Part shown: positions 22,616-33,689 of the stretch, piece by piece | How positions within the stretch are numbered: position 1 is the first letter of the stretch | How the letters are laid out: the number at the start of each line of letters is the position of its first letter | Assembly: GCF_963082655.1 (NCBI RefSeq) | Contig: NC_081555.1 | Location: 25,416,776-25,480,775 of the forward strand | Reading direction: 5' to 3' | DNA: 64,000 nt | Source: Stomoxys calcitrans | Taxonomy: Eukaryota; Arthropoda; Insecta; Diptera; Muscidae | The notes under the pieces: generated by a model | Seen by the model: the letters and a program-made list of their open reading frames with translations, nothing else | Database searches by the model: none | Told to the model about the DNA's origin: nothing | Translations under genes and position numbers: made by a program

Positions 22616-24373
22616 AAGTCGTGGTAAGTTTGCCCGGGCCGAATCTTATATACCCTCTACCATGGATCGCATTTGTCAAGTGCTTAGCCCGATATATCTT
22701 TAGGATAATGGATAAGCATTGCTATGCTATTGGAGCCATACCAAGTTATGAACCGATTGGGGCTATTAAGCATGCTGCAAAATGTCAGCTAAATCGGATA
22801 AGAATTGCTCCTATAATGCCGCAATAAATAATACCAGGAGATCTGTTTATATGGGAGCTAAATCAGGTTGTGGACCGATTCAGACCATACTTTACACGTA
22901 TCTTTAGGGTCATGGAAGAAGTATGATAATTATTGCATCCTCTAGCGACTCAAAAGGTTGGACCATACCGATTTGGAACATATTTAGCTTAGTTGTTGGA
23001 AGTCCTAACAAAAAATTTCATTCAAAGTTTCAGCCAAAACGGATAATAATTGCGCCCTCTAGCGGCTGAAAAAGTCAAGATCCGATATCGGTTTATAGGG
23101 GACCTATACCAGGTAATGAACCGATTTGAACCATATTTGGCTCAGTTATTGGAGGTCATAACAAAACATTTCATGCAAAATTTCAGTTAAATCGGATAAT
23201 AATTGCGTCTCTAGCGGCTGAAGAAGTCAAGATCCGAGATAGGTTTATATGAGAGCTATATCAGTTTATGGACCGATTCAGACCATACTTGACACAGTTG
23301 TTGATAGTCAAAACAAACTACTTCATGCTAAGTTTCAGACAAATCGGATAATAAGTACGCCCTCTAGCGGCTGAAGAAATCAAGATCCGAGATAGGTTTA
23401 TATGAGAGCTATATCAGGTAATGCATCGATTTGGAGCATGCTTGGCTCAGTTGTTGGAAGTCATAACGAACTCTTTCATGCGAAATTTCAGACAAATCGG
23501 ATAAAAATTGCGCCCTCTGGTGGCTGAAGGATTTAAATAGGTTTATATGGGAGCTATTGTATTGGGTTGCCCAAAAAGTAATTGCGGATTTTTTAAAAGA
23601 AAGTAAATGCATTTTAAATAAAACTTATAATGAACTTTAATCAAATATACATTTTTTACACTTTTTTTCTAAAGCAAGCTAAAAGTAACAGCTGATAACT
23701 GACAGAAGGAAAAATGCAATTACAGAGTCACAAGCTGTGAAAAAATTTGTTAACGCCGACTATATGAAAAATCCCCAATTATTTTTGGGCAACCCAATAT
23801 ATCAGTTAATGAACCGATTTGGACCATATTTGTCTCAGTTGCTGAAAGTCATAACAAAACATTTCATGTAAAATTTCAGCCAAATCGGACAATAATTGCG
23901 GCCTCTAGCGACTCAAGAAATAAAGATACGAGTTGTTGGAAGTCATAACAAAACCCTTCACGGCTTAAGAAGTCAAGATCCGAGATTGGTTTATATAGGA
24001 GCTATATCAAATTATAAACCCATACTTGCCACTGTTATTGGAAGTTTAAACGAAACACTTAATGATAATTTTCAGCCAAATTGGATAATAATTGCAGGCA
24101 CTAGCGGTTCAATATGTTGAGATCCGAGACCGGTTTATATGGCAGCTTTATCAAAACATGGATCAATGTAGCCCATTTACAATCCCAACAGACCTCACTA
24201 ATGGGAGAGTATTCGTGCAAAAGCGTCTAGCGACAGACATAGCTAGATCGACTTAGAATGTCAAGACGATCAAGAATATATAAACTTTGTTGGGTCTCAT
24301 AAATATTTCGATGATTTTTTAACGGAATGACGAAATTAATAGGTAGTATCCTATGGTGGAGGGTATAAAAAGT
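22616..24373 (-). mobile_element. DINE/mini-me-like element, copy H, carrying a MITE
   Basis: Starts GTCGTGGTAAGTTTGCCCGGGCCGAATCTTATATACCC, CTACCATGGATCGCATTTGTC. Tandem units with GCCCTCTAGCGGCTGAAGAAGTCAAGATCCGAG, GGTTTATATGGGAGCTATATCAG and GGAAGTCATAACAAAA follow. It ends with AGACGATCAAGAATATATAAACTTTGTTGGGTC and CCTATGGTGGAGGGTATAAAA. A mariner MITE (23562-23797) is nested inside one unit. Without it the element is about 1.5 kb. Confidence 0.78.
23562..23797 (-). mobile_element. mariner-type MITE, copy 2, nested
   Basis: The element is 236 bp with the same terminal repeats as the 19245 copy, flanked by TA at 23560-23561 and 23798-23799. The right terminal repeat is slightly diverged (CCCCAATTATTTTTGGG instead of CCGCAATTACTTTTTGGG). 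Internal sequence matches copy 1 in reverse orientation (CAGCTGATAACTGACAGAAG). Confidence 0.88.
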
Positions 24374-25880
24374 ATTTTTGACGGAAGTTAGTCTGTTTAA
24401 AATTTAAATTATTATTCAATCATAATGGCGTATGGTTGAGTAGGGTATCACCACCCTAACGTATAAATAATGACACTGCACTTAGCATTAATCATACGCG
24501 CCATTGCGTCATTGAATTCTCTCAAGCGTCATCGTTTTAATTCTCTTTCTCTCTATAGCATTAGCCAATTTTTTTTTACTATGGGACGGACAAATGGGGG
24601 TTTCTTATCAAACTTTGCACTTTTAGCCCCTGTCAATTTCTATTTACATTAGTGACAATATTTCACCATAAATAAGATACTCATTATTAAATCAAAATCT
24701 TATCTATCCTTTGTTTCATTTACTCCCTTAAGCATTTTCTGTATATTTTTCAACATTCATCATTTACTGCTATAAGCAGAGGGCAGTGTAATTGCCAAAT
24801 TGTCCACCATTTTATAGAAATGCTTACGGATTTACAATACTCGTACAGCGGTATCATTGCCCTGTCAGGTTTCCGTTGCCATTGTCGTCACCTATCACAA
24901 AGACAAACGGATATAATGTAGGAACAGAAAAGCCAAATGACACCAACTGATCCCAAAAACAATGACTGTGTCAACGCAAAGAACAAAAACGAATGAAACG
25001 ACGACAGGCAGCCAAAACAAAGGCGCAAGTGGGCGGTTGGGCGAGACAACTTGCGTCTGCCAAAATGTAGACAAAAATAAGAAAAACGATTTGAAATGAA
25101 AAGAAAATGAAATCAAACGAAACGAAACGAATAACGAAAACGTAACCAAAAATCAAATTTATTTTCATTATTTATGATTATATCTTATATTGAAAAACAA
25201 AAAATACCAAATACCAAACACTAAACACTAAAAAAAACAACAGAAAACACAGCCGCTGTTATGGAAAAGGTGAGTGAATGTGATGATGATGATAGCCATT
25301 ATTTTAGATTTTTTTTTTATTTTTAGCAAAACATACAAAATAATCTGTTTTCACTAAATAGGTTCGTATTTTATAATGATTCTCAAAATAATACCTTTCC
25401 AATAGGGGAGAGGAGAAGAAAATAATAACCAAAAACAAAATGCAGATACAATCTTGTTAAACATAAGAAAAAATATAAAGAAAACTAGAAAAATTAAACA
25501 ACTGAATGCTTGGCCAGTTTTCATGGTAAAAATATTTCAATTTTGATTTTGTGCATAACGCAAAAGTATTGAACTTGGCCTGATTTGTTTTAAATGAGTG
25601 CCTGTGTTTATTATAAATTTGAACAAGAATTTTAATGGCAAAATTTTAAAAAGAAAATAACAGACCGTGAGCTGTTCATGGGCCTCAGGTAATGTATGAT
25701 TCATTTCGTCGCCATTACACTTTCCGAAACGGTAAACAAACTTCAGTTATATGGAATAGGACAATATGGCCCATGTGTAGTATGAGTGTTATTATTACAC
25801 AAACCATTAGAGCGTATAAGTAATGTAATTTAGTTTAAATAAATCATACGCATAAATAAAATAAGAAAATGTAATCAGAA
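24374..25880. other. non-coding sequence; one candidate splice donor near an ATG
   Basis: Low-repeat intron. At 25257 the plus strand reads TGTTATGGAAAAGGTGAGTG, an ATG followed closely by a strong donor consensus after an A-rich leader with CAA and ACA runs. This could mark a tiny first coding exon of a nested gene, but no protein family can be recognised from three codons. Nothing else is supported. Confidence 0.3.
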
Positions 25881-25886
25881 AAAATA

Positions 25887-27035
25887 GGAAAAACGTGCCA
25901 AGTTTGGCCAGGCCGAATCTTGGAAACCCACCATAATGATTTCTACTAAAAATTTACACAAACGAACTAAGTTGATGGGCACATGTCTACTTTAAGGACA
26001 AAATTTCTGCCAAATCAGACGAAAATTTAAGCTTCTTGGGGCCGTAGAAGACTAAAAGGTAAATCGGTTTATATGGGAGATATATGGCACTTAGCAGATT
26101 TGTTGTAAGTCGTGACAGTCGTGTTCTGTTGAACCTGACAAAAATTTAAACTTCTTGGGAACGAAGAAGATTAATCTAAGGATCGGTTTATATGAGTACT
26201 ATATCAGGTTATAGATCGATTTGGGTCGTACTGAGCAGGGCTGTTGTAAGTCGTAATACAAAGGGCTAAATTTAAACCACATCTGTAAATAACTGCGTCT
26301 TCCACGGGTTTAAGATGTCAAATCGGGAGATCGGTTTATATGGGACCTATATCAAGCTATAGACCGATTTACCACAGATATTGAAAGTCATAACGGATTA
26401 CTACGTACACAATTTCAAGCAGATCGGGTAAAAACTGAGGCTTCCAAGGGCTCAAGATGTCAAATCGGAAGATCGGTTTATTTGGGAGTCATATTAAGTT
26501 ATAGACCACTTTAGACCATACTTGGCACGTATGTTAGAAGTCATGCTAGTCAGGGTTGTTGTCAGTCGTAACAGAACTTTGCGTGGAAAATTTCACCCAA
26601 ATCTGATAACAACTACGATTTGCTAGACGCTCAATATATCAAATCGGGAGATCGGTTTATATGGGGGTTATATCAATTTGTAGACCGATTTAGACCATAT
26701 TTACCACAGATATTGAAAGTCATAACGGATTACTAAGTACACAATTTCGGGCAGATCGGGTAACAAATAAGGCTTCCAGGGGCTCAAGATGTTAAATCGG
26801 GAGATTGGTTAATTTGGGAGCCGTATGAAGTTATAGACAAATTTAGACCTTATTTAGCAATTATGTAAGAAGTCATGGTAAAACACTACAAGCAAAATTT
26901 TAGCCAAATCGGATAATAATTACAGCTTCTGGGGCCCCACGAAGTCAAGGTGAAGGACCATTTTATATGGGCGCTATATCCAAATCTAAGCCGGTATGGC
27001 CCTTCAAATATTGGTTGTAGCCCCAAAATGTCAAA
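25887..27035 (-). mobile_element. DINE/mini-me-like element, copy G (main part)
   Basis: Starts AAAACGTGCCAAGTTTGGCCAGGCCGAATCTTGG with tandem units of about 180 bp: AAATCGGGAGATCGGTTTATATGGG, GACCGATTTA, GGCTTCCAGGGGCTCAAGATGTC. The other terminus (ACTTTATGGGGT ... ATTAGTATACCCCCATCC, about 28265-28350) lies beyond a foldback element, so the copy appears split by that insertion. Confidence 0.7.
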
Positions 27036-27161
27036 AAATATTTCAAAAACGTCAACAATATTTTTTCAACCAGACAAATTAAGGCCTAAAACTTTAACTA
27101 TCGTTTAAATGTTCAAGAATTTGAAGGTGTATCCTTCAAAGTTTTAAAATTTCTAATTTAC

Positions 27162-28124
27162 AATCAGCGAACATTGTTTGTTGAGAAAAAATTGCACTTT
27201 ATAGGGCGCACCTCCGATTTTATTAATTTTTTGCACCCTCCTAATTTGGACCCCAGGAACACGAATCTGAAATCCGATTTTGTGGTAAAGGTTCCAGGGC
27301 CCCCTGGGCGCCAAAAACCCCCTTTGATGGAAGTGTTTTAACCTAGGCAATACGGGTATCAAATGAAAGATATTGTCGAAACATGTCTAAAAATTCGACC
27401 TTGGAAGGATCTACGGGGTCTTGAGGATTTTGAACCCTGTCAACATAGGCAATTTTGGTATAAAATGAAAGGTATTAACGAGTATATTACGAATTAGGAA
27501 TTAAAATGTGATTGAAAGTATATTACGAATATGGAAGAAAATATGATTAAATAGCTCAGTTTATCTCATATTATCACCCAACCACCACGTCACAATGACT
27601 TCGGGAAAAAATTTTAAAAATTAAATGAACGGTGCATGTAGAGGGGCGTAAAATCGCGCGATTTTTTGAAAAAAAAATTTTTTTTGCTCGCTAATACCTT
27701 TCATTTGATACCCATTTTGCCTATGTAACAGCGTTCAAAATTCGCAAGACCCCGTAAGATCTTCCCGGTTCCAATTTTTAGAGATATTTTTGCATATTCG
27801 TAATCTACTCTTTAATACCTTTCATTTGATAACCATATTGTCTAGGGTTAGCGGGGTTTGAAATTCTCAAGAACCGTAGGTTCTTCCCGGGTCCAAATTT
27901 CGGACATGATTTTGCATATTCAAAATCTTCTTGAAACTACCTTTCATTTGATACCCATATTGTCTAGGTCAGACCACTTCCCGCAAAGGGGGATTTTTGG
28001 CCCCTAGAGGGATCCAGGGGCCTTTACCCCAAAAAATGTCTTCAGATTCGTGTTCCTGGGGTCAACCTACAACAGAGAAATCGGAGGTGCGCCCCATAAA
28101 GTGCATTTTTGCCGTTAGCTGATT
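27162..28124. mobile_element. foldback-like element with long inverted arms
   Basis: Two arms of about 320-430 bp face each other. Left arm (27162-27485): AATCAGCGAAC, TGCACTTTATAGGGCGCACC, ACCCCAGGAACACGAATCTG, ACCTAGGCAATACGGGTATC and AAATGAAAGATATTG. Right arm (about 27690-28124) carries the reverse complements, for example CAGATTCGTGTTCCTGGGGT and GGTGCGCCCCATAAAGTGCA. The arms contain internal units around ACCTTTCATTTGATACCC, the motif also present in the 6600 and 47542 elements. The spacer of about 200 bp encodes nothing. Arms are diverged by substitutions and indels, so the insertion is not fresh. Confidence 0.7.
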
Positions 28125-28142
28125 TCAGCAAACTTATCAAAC

Positions 28143-28245
28143 AATCCCATGGCAGCCGGTTGTACGTACCGGATTGACCCGATGGAGTTCATCGGCAAGG
28201 GCTGCCGCATTAGTGTATAACACACTGGTACAAAAACAACAACAT
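28143..28245 (+). repeat. short tail repeat, second copy
   Basis: ATCCCATGGCAGCCGGTTG, TACGTACCGGATTGACCCG, ATCGGCAAGGGCTGCCGCAT, CAACAACATC tail. Same repeat as 6740-6845. Confidence 0.65.
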
Positions 28246-28261
28246 CAGCAAACTTATTTTT

Positions 28262-28350
28262 CTGGGTGTATACTTTATGGGGTAACAGATCAATATTTCG
28301 AGGGAATGACTTGATTAGTATACCCCCATCCTGTTGTGGGGGGATTAAAA
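28262..28350 (-). mobile_element. DINE-like terminal fragment, probable other end of copy G
   Basis: TATACTTTATGGGGTAACAG, ATATTTCGAGGGAATGACTTGATTAG and TATACCCCCATCCTGTTG match the terminal block of the family. It lies downstream of the foldback insertion, in the orientation expected for the end of copy G. Confidence 0.6.
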
Positions 28351-29205
28351 ATAATTTAGCCGTCATTAGGATTGTGTGGAATATTATCGACGTAAATTCT
28401 GGCCTCCAAATGCGTATCGGGAGACAAAGGATAGTCGAATTATGCGGTAAGTCGAATTTTTCGGGAATTTTGTGGATATCATTAGTAAGGACTAGATATG
28501 AAGGGACTGTCCCTTTCCTGAACCCTTGGTATTACACATATGGATCCAGTCTGTAAGGGGGAACCGGTTTGGAAGTTTTTACCAAGTTACACAGCGTTTT
28601 TTAGGGAAACATTTTTGTTTTATTGCGGTCTCTGGATGCGAAGACAAGTCCTTGTAGCACGGTTTATCGAGAAGAGTGTTGCTGATATGGCCCACTGCAA
28701 TGCAAGGTGGTAGACATTTGGAGGCAGTAAGAGACAGACATATGTAGGATGAAGAGAAGTTAGAGCGTAGATTTTGTATAGATTCTTTTCAGACATTAAA
28801 TTTTCTTGTCATTTTTAATAGGGTGCGCTTCCATTCATTCTTGGCAAGCGCATGGTTTCTTATTTGCCCTTTCTTCTACAAACCTCTGTAGGCCTTCGAG
28901 GCGACTAGTAAGCAATCGTGATTGCTGCAAGCGCATCCTTCACCTTAACCTTAGGTACACAGCTGTGTAGGCCACACCGCAACAATCCTTTGAATGACCA
29001 TCATAAATAGTATACTGAGGATTCGTAGCAGGGAGAGTTTTTAATCAGTCTATTATGCAGACAACTTTATGGATTTCGGAAGTCGAGAAAGCCCTGAAAA
29101 TGACATATGTCATTTTCTTGATTGGAAAATTGAAGAGAGACATAGACTTGGATAGGAGGCCGAATGGGAAATTTCATGTTCAGAAGCGTCCGGGGTCTGT
29201 CCTTC
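28351..29205. other. non-coding sequence of unknown origin
   Basis: GC content is slightly higher than in the surrounding intron, with no intact frame. It may contain old transposon sequence, but no family is recognised. Confidence 0.35.
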
Positions 29206-29206
29206 T

Positions 29207-29340
29207 TTGACGCTGAACACATGAGTTGAATTCTCGGCGAGACTTTCAGCAGTGTTAATCCCCTCATATGAGGTTTATGCCATGTAAAAACTTCTCCCGC
29301 TATTCCTTAAGGTTCATGGGCAAATTTGCAAAAAAAAAAA
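29207..29340 (+). mobile_element. tRNA-derived SINE, diverged partial copy
   Basis: GACGCTGAACACATGAGTTG, ATTCTCGGCGAG, TTAATCCCCTC, GCCATGTAAAAACTTCTCCC, TTCCTTAAGGTTCATGGGCAAATTTGC then an A run. The order of blocks matches the SINE at 61219-61502, with an internal deletion and a decayed B box. Confidence 0.65.
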
Positions 29341-29409
29341 GTTCAATGGGAAGATCTCACAGGTATACATACATGAATAGCTCATTATATCGTATACGAA
29401 AACTTTATG

Positions 29410-29818
29410 ATCTCTGACGAGAAAAATTTCCCAATTGAGCAATTCGTAAACTCCCAAAACCATCGTGTTTATTTAACCAAACGCATGTACGAGAATTTGA
29501 GCTTACGAACGGCCAACCCGAAGTAAGTGACCGGCGATGGCCGCTCTCCAATTGTTTTCTTCGATCCTGGCTTCAAAGTAAATGTTACTTATTATCGGGA
29601 AACCATTCGGAATCGTGGGCACGCAAACATTTGGGTAAAAAATCATGTATCCCACTTAATTTCCATGTCCACACTTTTCTATTGAGGCCATTTAAGAGAG
29701 AAAGATACAGGAATGAGCCAAAATACAGGCAGATTACATTCGTGTAGGTAACAGTTCGTTTCTTGGCCGACTCAGAGCAATAGTCAAGGCAAAAGATGGT
29801 CATATTAAGCAAAAGTGA
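29410..29818 (+). pseudogene. mariner-like transposase relic (catalytic half)
   Basis: From 29410 the frame reads ISDEKNFPIEQFVNSQNHRVY (shown in part), with the first catalytic Asp in SDEK. It continues through YENLSLRTANPK to a stop, then GDGRSPIVFFDPGFKVN and YYRETI. These blocks are typical of mariner-group transposases. A later piece reads KNHVSHLIS, and near the 3' end GRLRAIVKAKDGHIKQK matches the usual C-terminus. The block with the second and third catalytic residues (QQD...PDLNPLDY) is deleted or scrambled. The N-terminal DNA-binding part is absent. Dead relic; ends not identified. Confidence 0.75.
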
Positions 29819-29899
29819 ATGGATTCTGGAATTTAGATTACTTTCAAAAATGTTTGTCACATGAATCAATAAAAAAAATATTTTCACACAAAAAAAGTG

Positions 29900-32735
29900 G
29901 TTTTTTGAGTTAGTAACATTCCGTGTCAGGTACCTTGTATAAATTGTATGGTTGGAAATGGATACTTCGATATCTTGGAAAAAAAGATTGACAAAATTAA
30001 TAATCGTTTCTTCGGTGGTGGGTTTTTTCTAAATAAAATCTGCCAATCAGCAAATAGGAACTTTGCTATTTTTGAAGCAAAAAATCGCAAATCTGGCAGC
30101 CCTGGGCTGAAGTACCGCATACCTGGTCTAGAGCGCTTGTGTACTGAATGCAATTTTATCTCGCATTTAATGGATGTTAAACTACTTTTATACACATTTT
30201 ATTTTGCGTTCCTAAATTTCAAAAATTCTCGTCCAATAAAAAAATGCATAATTCACAATAGAGAGATTTTGAACGATTTTACTAGTACATGTAAGCAGTA
30301 ACTCGGCGACTGCTTATCGGTAGAACTTAACGATTCTGGGGAATTATAACTTGAAACACCAATAGATGTCGTTCTTCTTCTGGGTTTATAAAGAAAGAAA
30401 TCATTAATTGAACACAAAGGAGTAAAAAATCTTACTTAAATTTCATAAAATTGCAAAATATATACTCGCGTGTACAAACTCACGTATTCACCAGTTTGCA
30501 TTTAAAACACTTTTATTATCGTTATCGATAAAATCACTTTTACTGATACCTTAGAAAAGAAAACGAACACTAAAATGTTGTTAGTTTGGTATTTGTATCA
30601 CACAATGAAGCACATGTGGTTCATTCACAATTTTTGATAATGTGGAGTTTGTTAGAAATTAACTTGTAACATCAAACAAGCTTCGATTATTTAAGCTCCA
30701 TTTTTCGAGTCCCCTTGGTCCTTTTATTGTGGGAAAATCCAGTAAATAAGTCAGTAAAAATACAGTTTAATTAAATTTATATTATTGTTATTAGCCACCA
30801 TTCACAGCAAAACGCTGAAAATTAGTTTACAGACATTCCTTCAAATTACTACAATGTATATATTCCTATTGGGTTTTCTAACTTGCACATACCCCCGCAT
30901 TCATACATTCTTTTTGACAGATCGTTGTGTTCAGTTCATACGAAGAGAAGGCAATGCAATGCACGAGAGTTGCTAAACACTCATTTTGTGAGAGTACGTT
31001 GTCCGAAACTCTCTTTCTCTAGCGCATTGAGAGAGATGAGCTAGCATCCGATTAGAAATAAATTAGCGAGTTTTTTTATTTTCTTTATTTTTTTTTTTTT
31101 GTTCGTGGTTACTGTCAGTATGACACAAAACAGACCACCACTATCACACGGAGTATATACACTTAATTACGATGGGAAGAGGTTAATCCATAATAGACGG
31201 CACACACTTTTTTTTATAATTGAAATTCCCGAAAATAAAACAAAGCAGCCGAAAAACGGGATCGATTAACACTACTACTGCAATTTGTGATTATATCATT
31301 TACCTTCATTAATTGAACCACGATTGACGAGCATGTTTTAGACGATATGTGAAAACAAAAACTGCATTCGATTCACACAGAACAAAGCGTTGCGAAATTG
31401 ATTGCCAGCCCAATGCACTGGAGGCTAACTTTGAAAATGACTACACCACTACTACTGCCCAGCTGGGGTGAGATTTCAGTATTTCAATTTTCACAAATGC
31501 AGATGTTACACTTCAATTGCGTTTCTTTTTTCACAAATAAACTTGCTTCACATTGGGAAGGTAGTTAACTTTTGCATATCTTTTCAAATGCCTAGGATTA
31601 TGACACAGTTGGCCGGCAACGGCCAACAAAAAATCACTTTTTTCTTTTTGACTTTAAATTTTCATGAATTTTTTCTTCTTTTTTCCAAGCAATTTTTTTT
31701 TCTTTTTTGTTCTATGTACTTTGTACACGATTTTTTTTATTGTGCGTACGTTTTTCTTGTGGTTTTCTTTCGTTTCACTTGAGTTGCGAAAAACTGAACA
31801 ACGTTCCCAATAGTATTTTAGGCGCGATACATTTTGTGTGCACGTCGGTCACAATTAATAAAACTGAATATTTTTGTGAAAGAAATACACGAAATGGTTA
31901 CGAAAAAACAATCATAAGAAAGGAGAAGCCAAACGAAAAAAAAACCTAAATGCAAACCCATAGAGAGCCAAACTGAAAAGCAAGAAATAAAACAAGAGAG
32001 TGTGAGCGTCTCGGCAGCGCGCTATAGTAAAATTGCCCCAATAAAAAACTCATCAACCTAAACCAACGGAACGAGCAAAGCGCAATACAAAAAAAAAGAG
32101 TAAATCGTTCATAACGTGGCGGGAGCAACTCTCCCCAGAGCGCACAGCAGCAAAACCAATTGTCATTGTGGGGCGAAAGACAACAACAAAGTAATATAAA
32201 ACAAAAAAAAAAGTGTCCCATATTAAAGTATAAAAATGGGGAAAACGCCAAAATATACGACAGTATCTTGTCAAATGATAGAGTTGCCCATTAGATTTTT
32301 GTATGGTAAATATACAAGTGGAATAAAATAGGATGCATTGTATTTAGTGACAATTTCATAATAAAAATAATTAATAACCTTCAAAAAGAATTGTACACAA
32401 TTGTAAAAAATGTATCTTCTAAACAAAACACATAAAAAAATTAAAAGTAATGCCAAAACTTGTTAACAAAACATTTTTTTTTTATTTGTAAGGAACTAGT
32501 TGTGGTGGTGTGCGTGCTACACCATGAAATGACCTTTCAAAAATAGAGACTTTTAAAATGTCCACACATAATCATTTCGGATGTTTAGGGGATTAAGTCG
32601 CAACTTAAACCCAATTTAAGTCAAGTTCATACTCTTCTTTCAAATTACCATTTGGACTCACTTGTCGTCCTGAGCCATTTGTTTGTCTGAAAGAAGGAAT
32701 TAAGCTATTCGACTTCCTGCGACCTACCATCTCGT
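29900..32735. other. low-repeat intronic sequence, no recognised gene
   Basis: One of the longest stretches here without a recognised transposon. It has T-rich and A-rich runs (31060-31110, 31640-31760) and a GC-richer part at 31995-32180. At 31402 the plus strand has an ATG followed by TGGAGGCTAACT and, at 31465, GGGGTGAGAT, a weak donor. This is not enough to call an exon. The open frames are AT-rich and motif-free. Enhancers or alternative sgg 5' exons could lie here but cannot be shown from sequence alone. Confidence 0.4.
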
Positions 32736-32749
32736 CACGGCATGCTATG

Positions 32750-33135
32750 AGAACCACACGGGTTGAGAGTCTGAGCTCCGATTTGGGTGGTGTTGATCGT
32801 CATCACAAGGTGCTCAGCCAAAAGCTACCGGGTCCGTCCACAGATTGCGGATAGTAAAATGATCCGTATACAGAGTAGCCGCAACTGCAGTTGCGGACAA
32901 TCAGCGATATCGAATAGAGAGTTTCAGTGAGAGGCCGGCCTGCACCGGCTCTTGCTGAAATATTGAGAGCCTGTGATTTTGTATATGAAAAGGCGAGTAA
33001 TTGGTGCTTTAAAATAGCCAATGGTTATAACGTTCCCGCGGGGATCGATCACCCGATGGAGCGGAAGAAACTTGCTCACCTATCGAGGATCGCTACCTCC
33101 ACATGCAAATGTGGCTACAACAACAACAAAAACAG
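32750..33135 (+). mobile_element. solo 3' tail of the R1-type LINE family
   Basis: GAGAACCACACGGGTTGAGAG, AAAGCTACCGGGTCCGTCC, GATTGCGGATAGTAAAATG, GCAACTGCAGTTGCGGACAATC, GTTTCAGTGAGAGGCCGGCC, GCACCGGCTCTTGCTGAAATATTGAG, CTACAACAACAACAAAAAC. The same blocks follow the R1-like ORF at 36480-36730 and recur at 40080-40490 (minus), 51790-51990, 63325-63520 and 63725-63900. It is either a severely 5'-truncated LINE or a SINE using this tail. Confidence 0.75.
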
Positions 33136-33535
33136 AAACAAGGTGTAACCCAAAATTGCCAATAGCAGTACCCTGGGTAAAGTATAACAGCCGAAACGGA
33201 AGAGTTGCGTCTGAGCAATTTACGACTAAAGACGATACTTTGATAAATCGAATCATAACTAGAGCTATCATTACTCATTTCAGATATTTAGCAGACTGAT
33301 GCTGACTCAGAGGCATTTGAACTACAAATTATGGAAAATTCAATAAAAACCAAAAATTAAATTTCTGAAAAACATTTTGGGGATCACAATTCAAGCACAC
33401 AAATGGCAACTCTTAGTATATACTTTGCCTTTGATGTCGCCTCGTGTAATACGTCAAAAACAAAAGCACTAACACACACAAATACAAACAAAACCCCCAA
33501 CGCGAATTTAAACTAATACTGATAACTACAGACAA
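33136..33535. other. non-coding sequence, no recognised gene
   Basis: AT-rich sequence with ACACACAAATAC stretches. No gene or transposon is recognised. Confidence 0.4.
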
Positions 33536-33539
33536 TTAA

Positions 33540-33645
33540 CAGAGAGGGAGAGTAGAAGATGATATAGGAGAAGCTTATTTTCCAGAGAGACAATTTGTTT
33601 CGAAAGCCAGTCAATCGTCAAACGACATCAACGACGGACAACGCA
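33540..33645 (+). promoter_or_regulatory. candidate GAGA + Inr + DPE core promoter
   Basis: GAGAGGGAGAGTAG at about 33541-33554 is a GAGA-type motif. At 33607-33612 CCAGTC resembles the fly initiator (TCAGTY). With its A (33609) as +1, positions +28 to +32 are GGACA (33636-33640), a match to the DPE consensus RGWYV at the exact required spacing. There is no TATA box. A downstream ATG at 33682 opens only a five-codon frame. It points along the plus strand, antisense to shaggy. Short motif matches like these can arise by chance. Confidence 0.3.
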
Positions 33646-33689
33646 CGACACCATCCATCCATCCAACATAAAAGTCCGAGAATGAAAAA

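Noticed and set aside
24895..25168. Two overlapping minus-strand Phe-rich frames
   Set aside because: They translate a purine-rich (plus-strand) AT stretch. The frames overlap each other and no motif is present.
31402..31470. Candidate first exon (ATGCACTGGAGG..., hydrophobic start, GTGAGA donor)
   Set aside because: The donor is weak and there is no recognisable protein, leader or conservation evidence. It also lies antisense to shaggy.
32750..33299. Overlapping frames on both strands with PAPALAEILRACDF and TTTKTETRC
   Set aside because: They translate the R1-type LINE 3' tail and its CAACAAC tract, which is untranslated.
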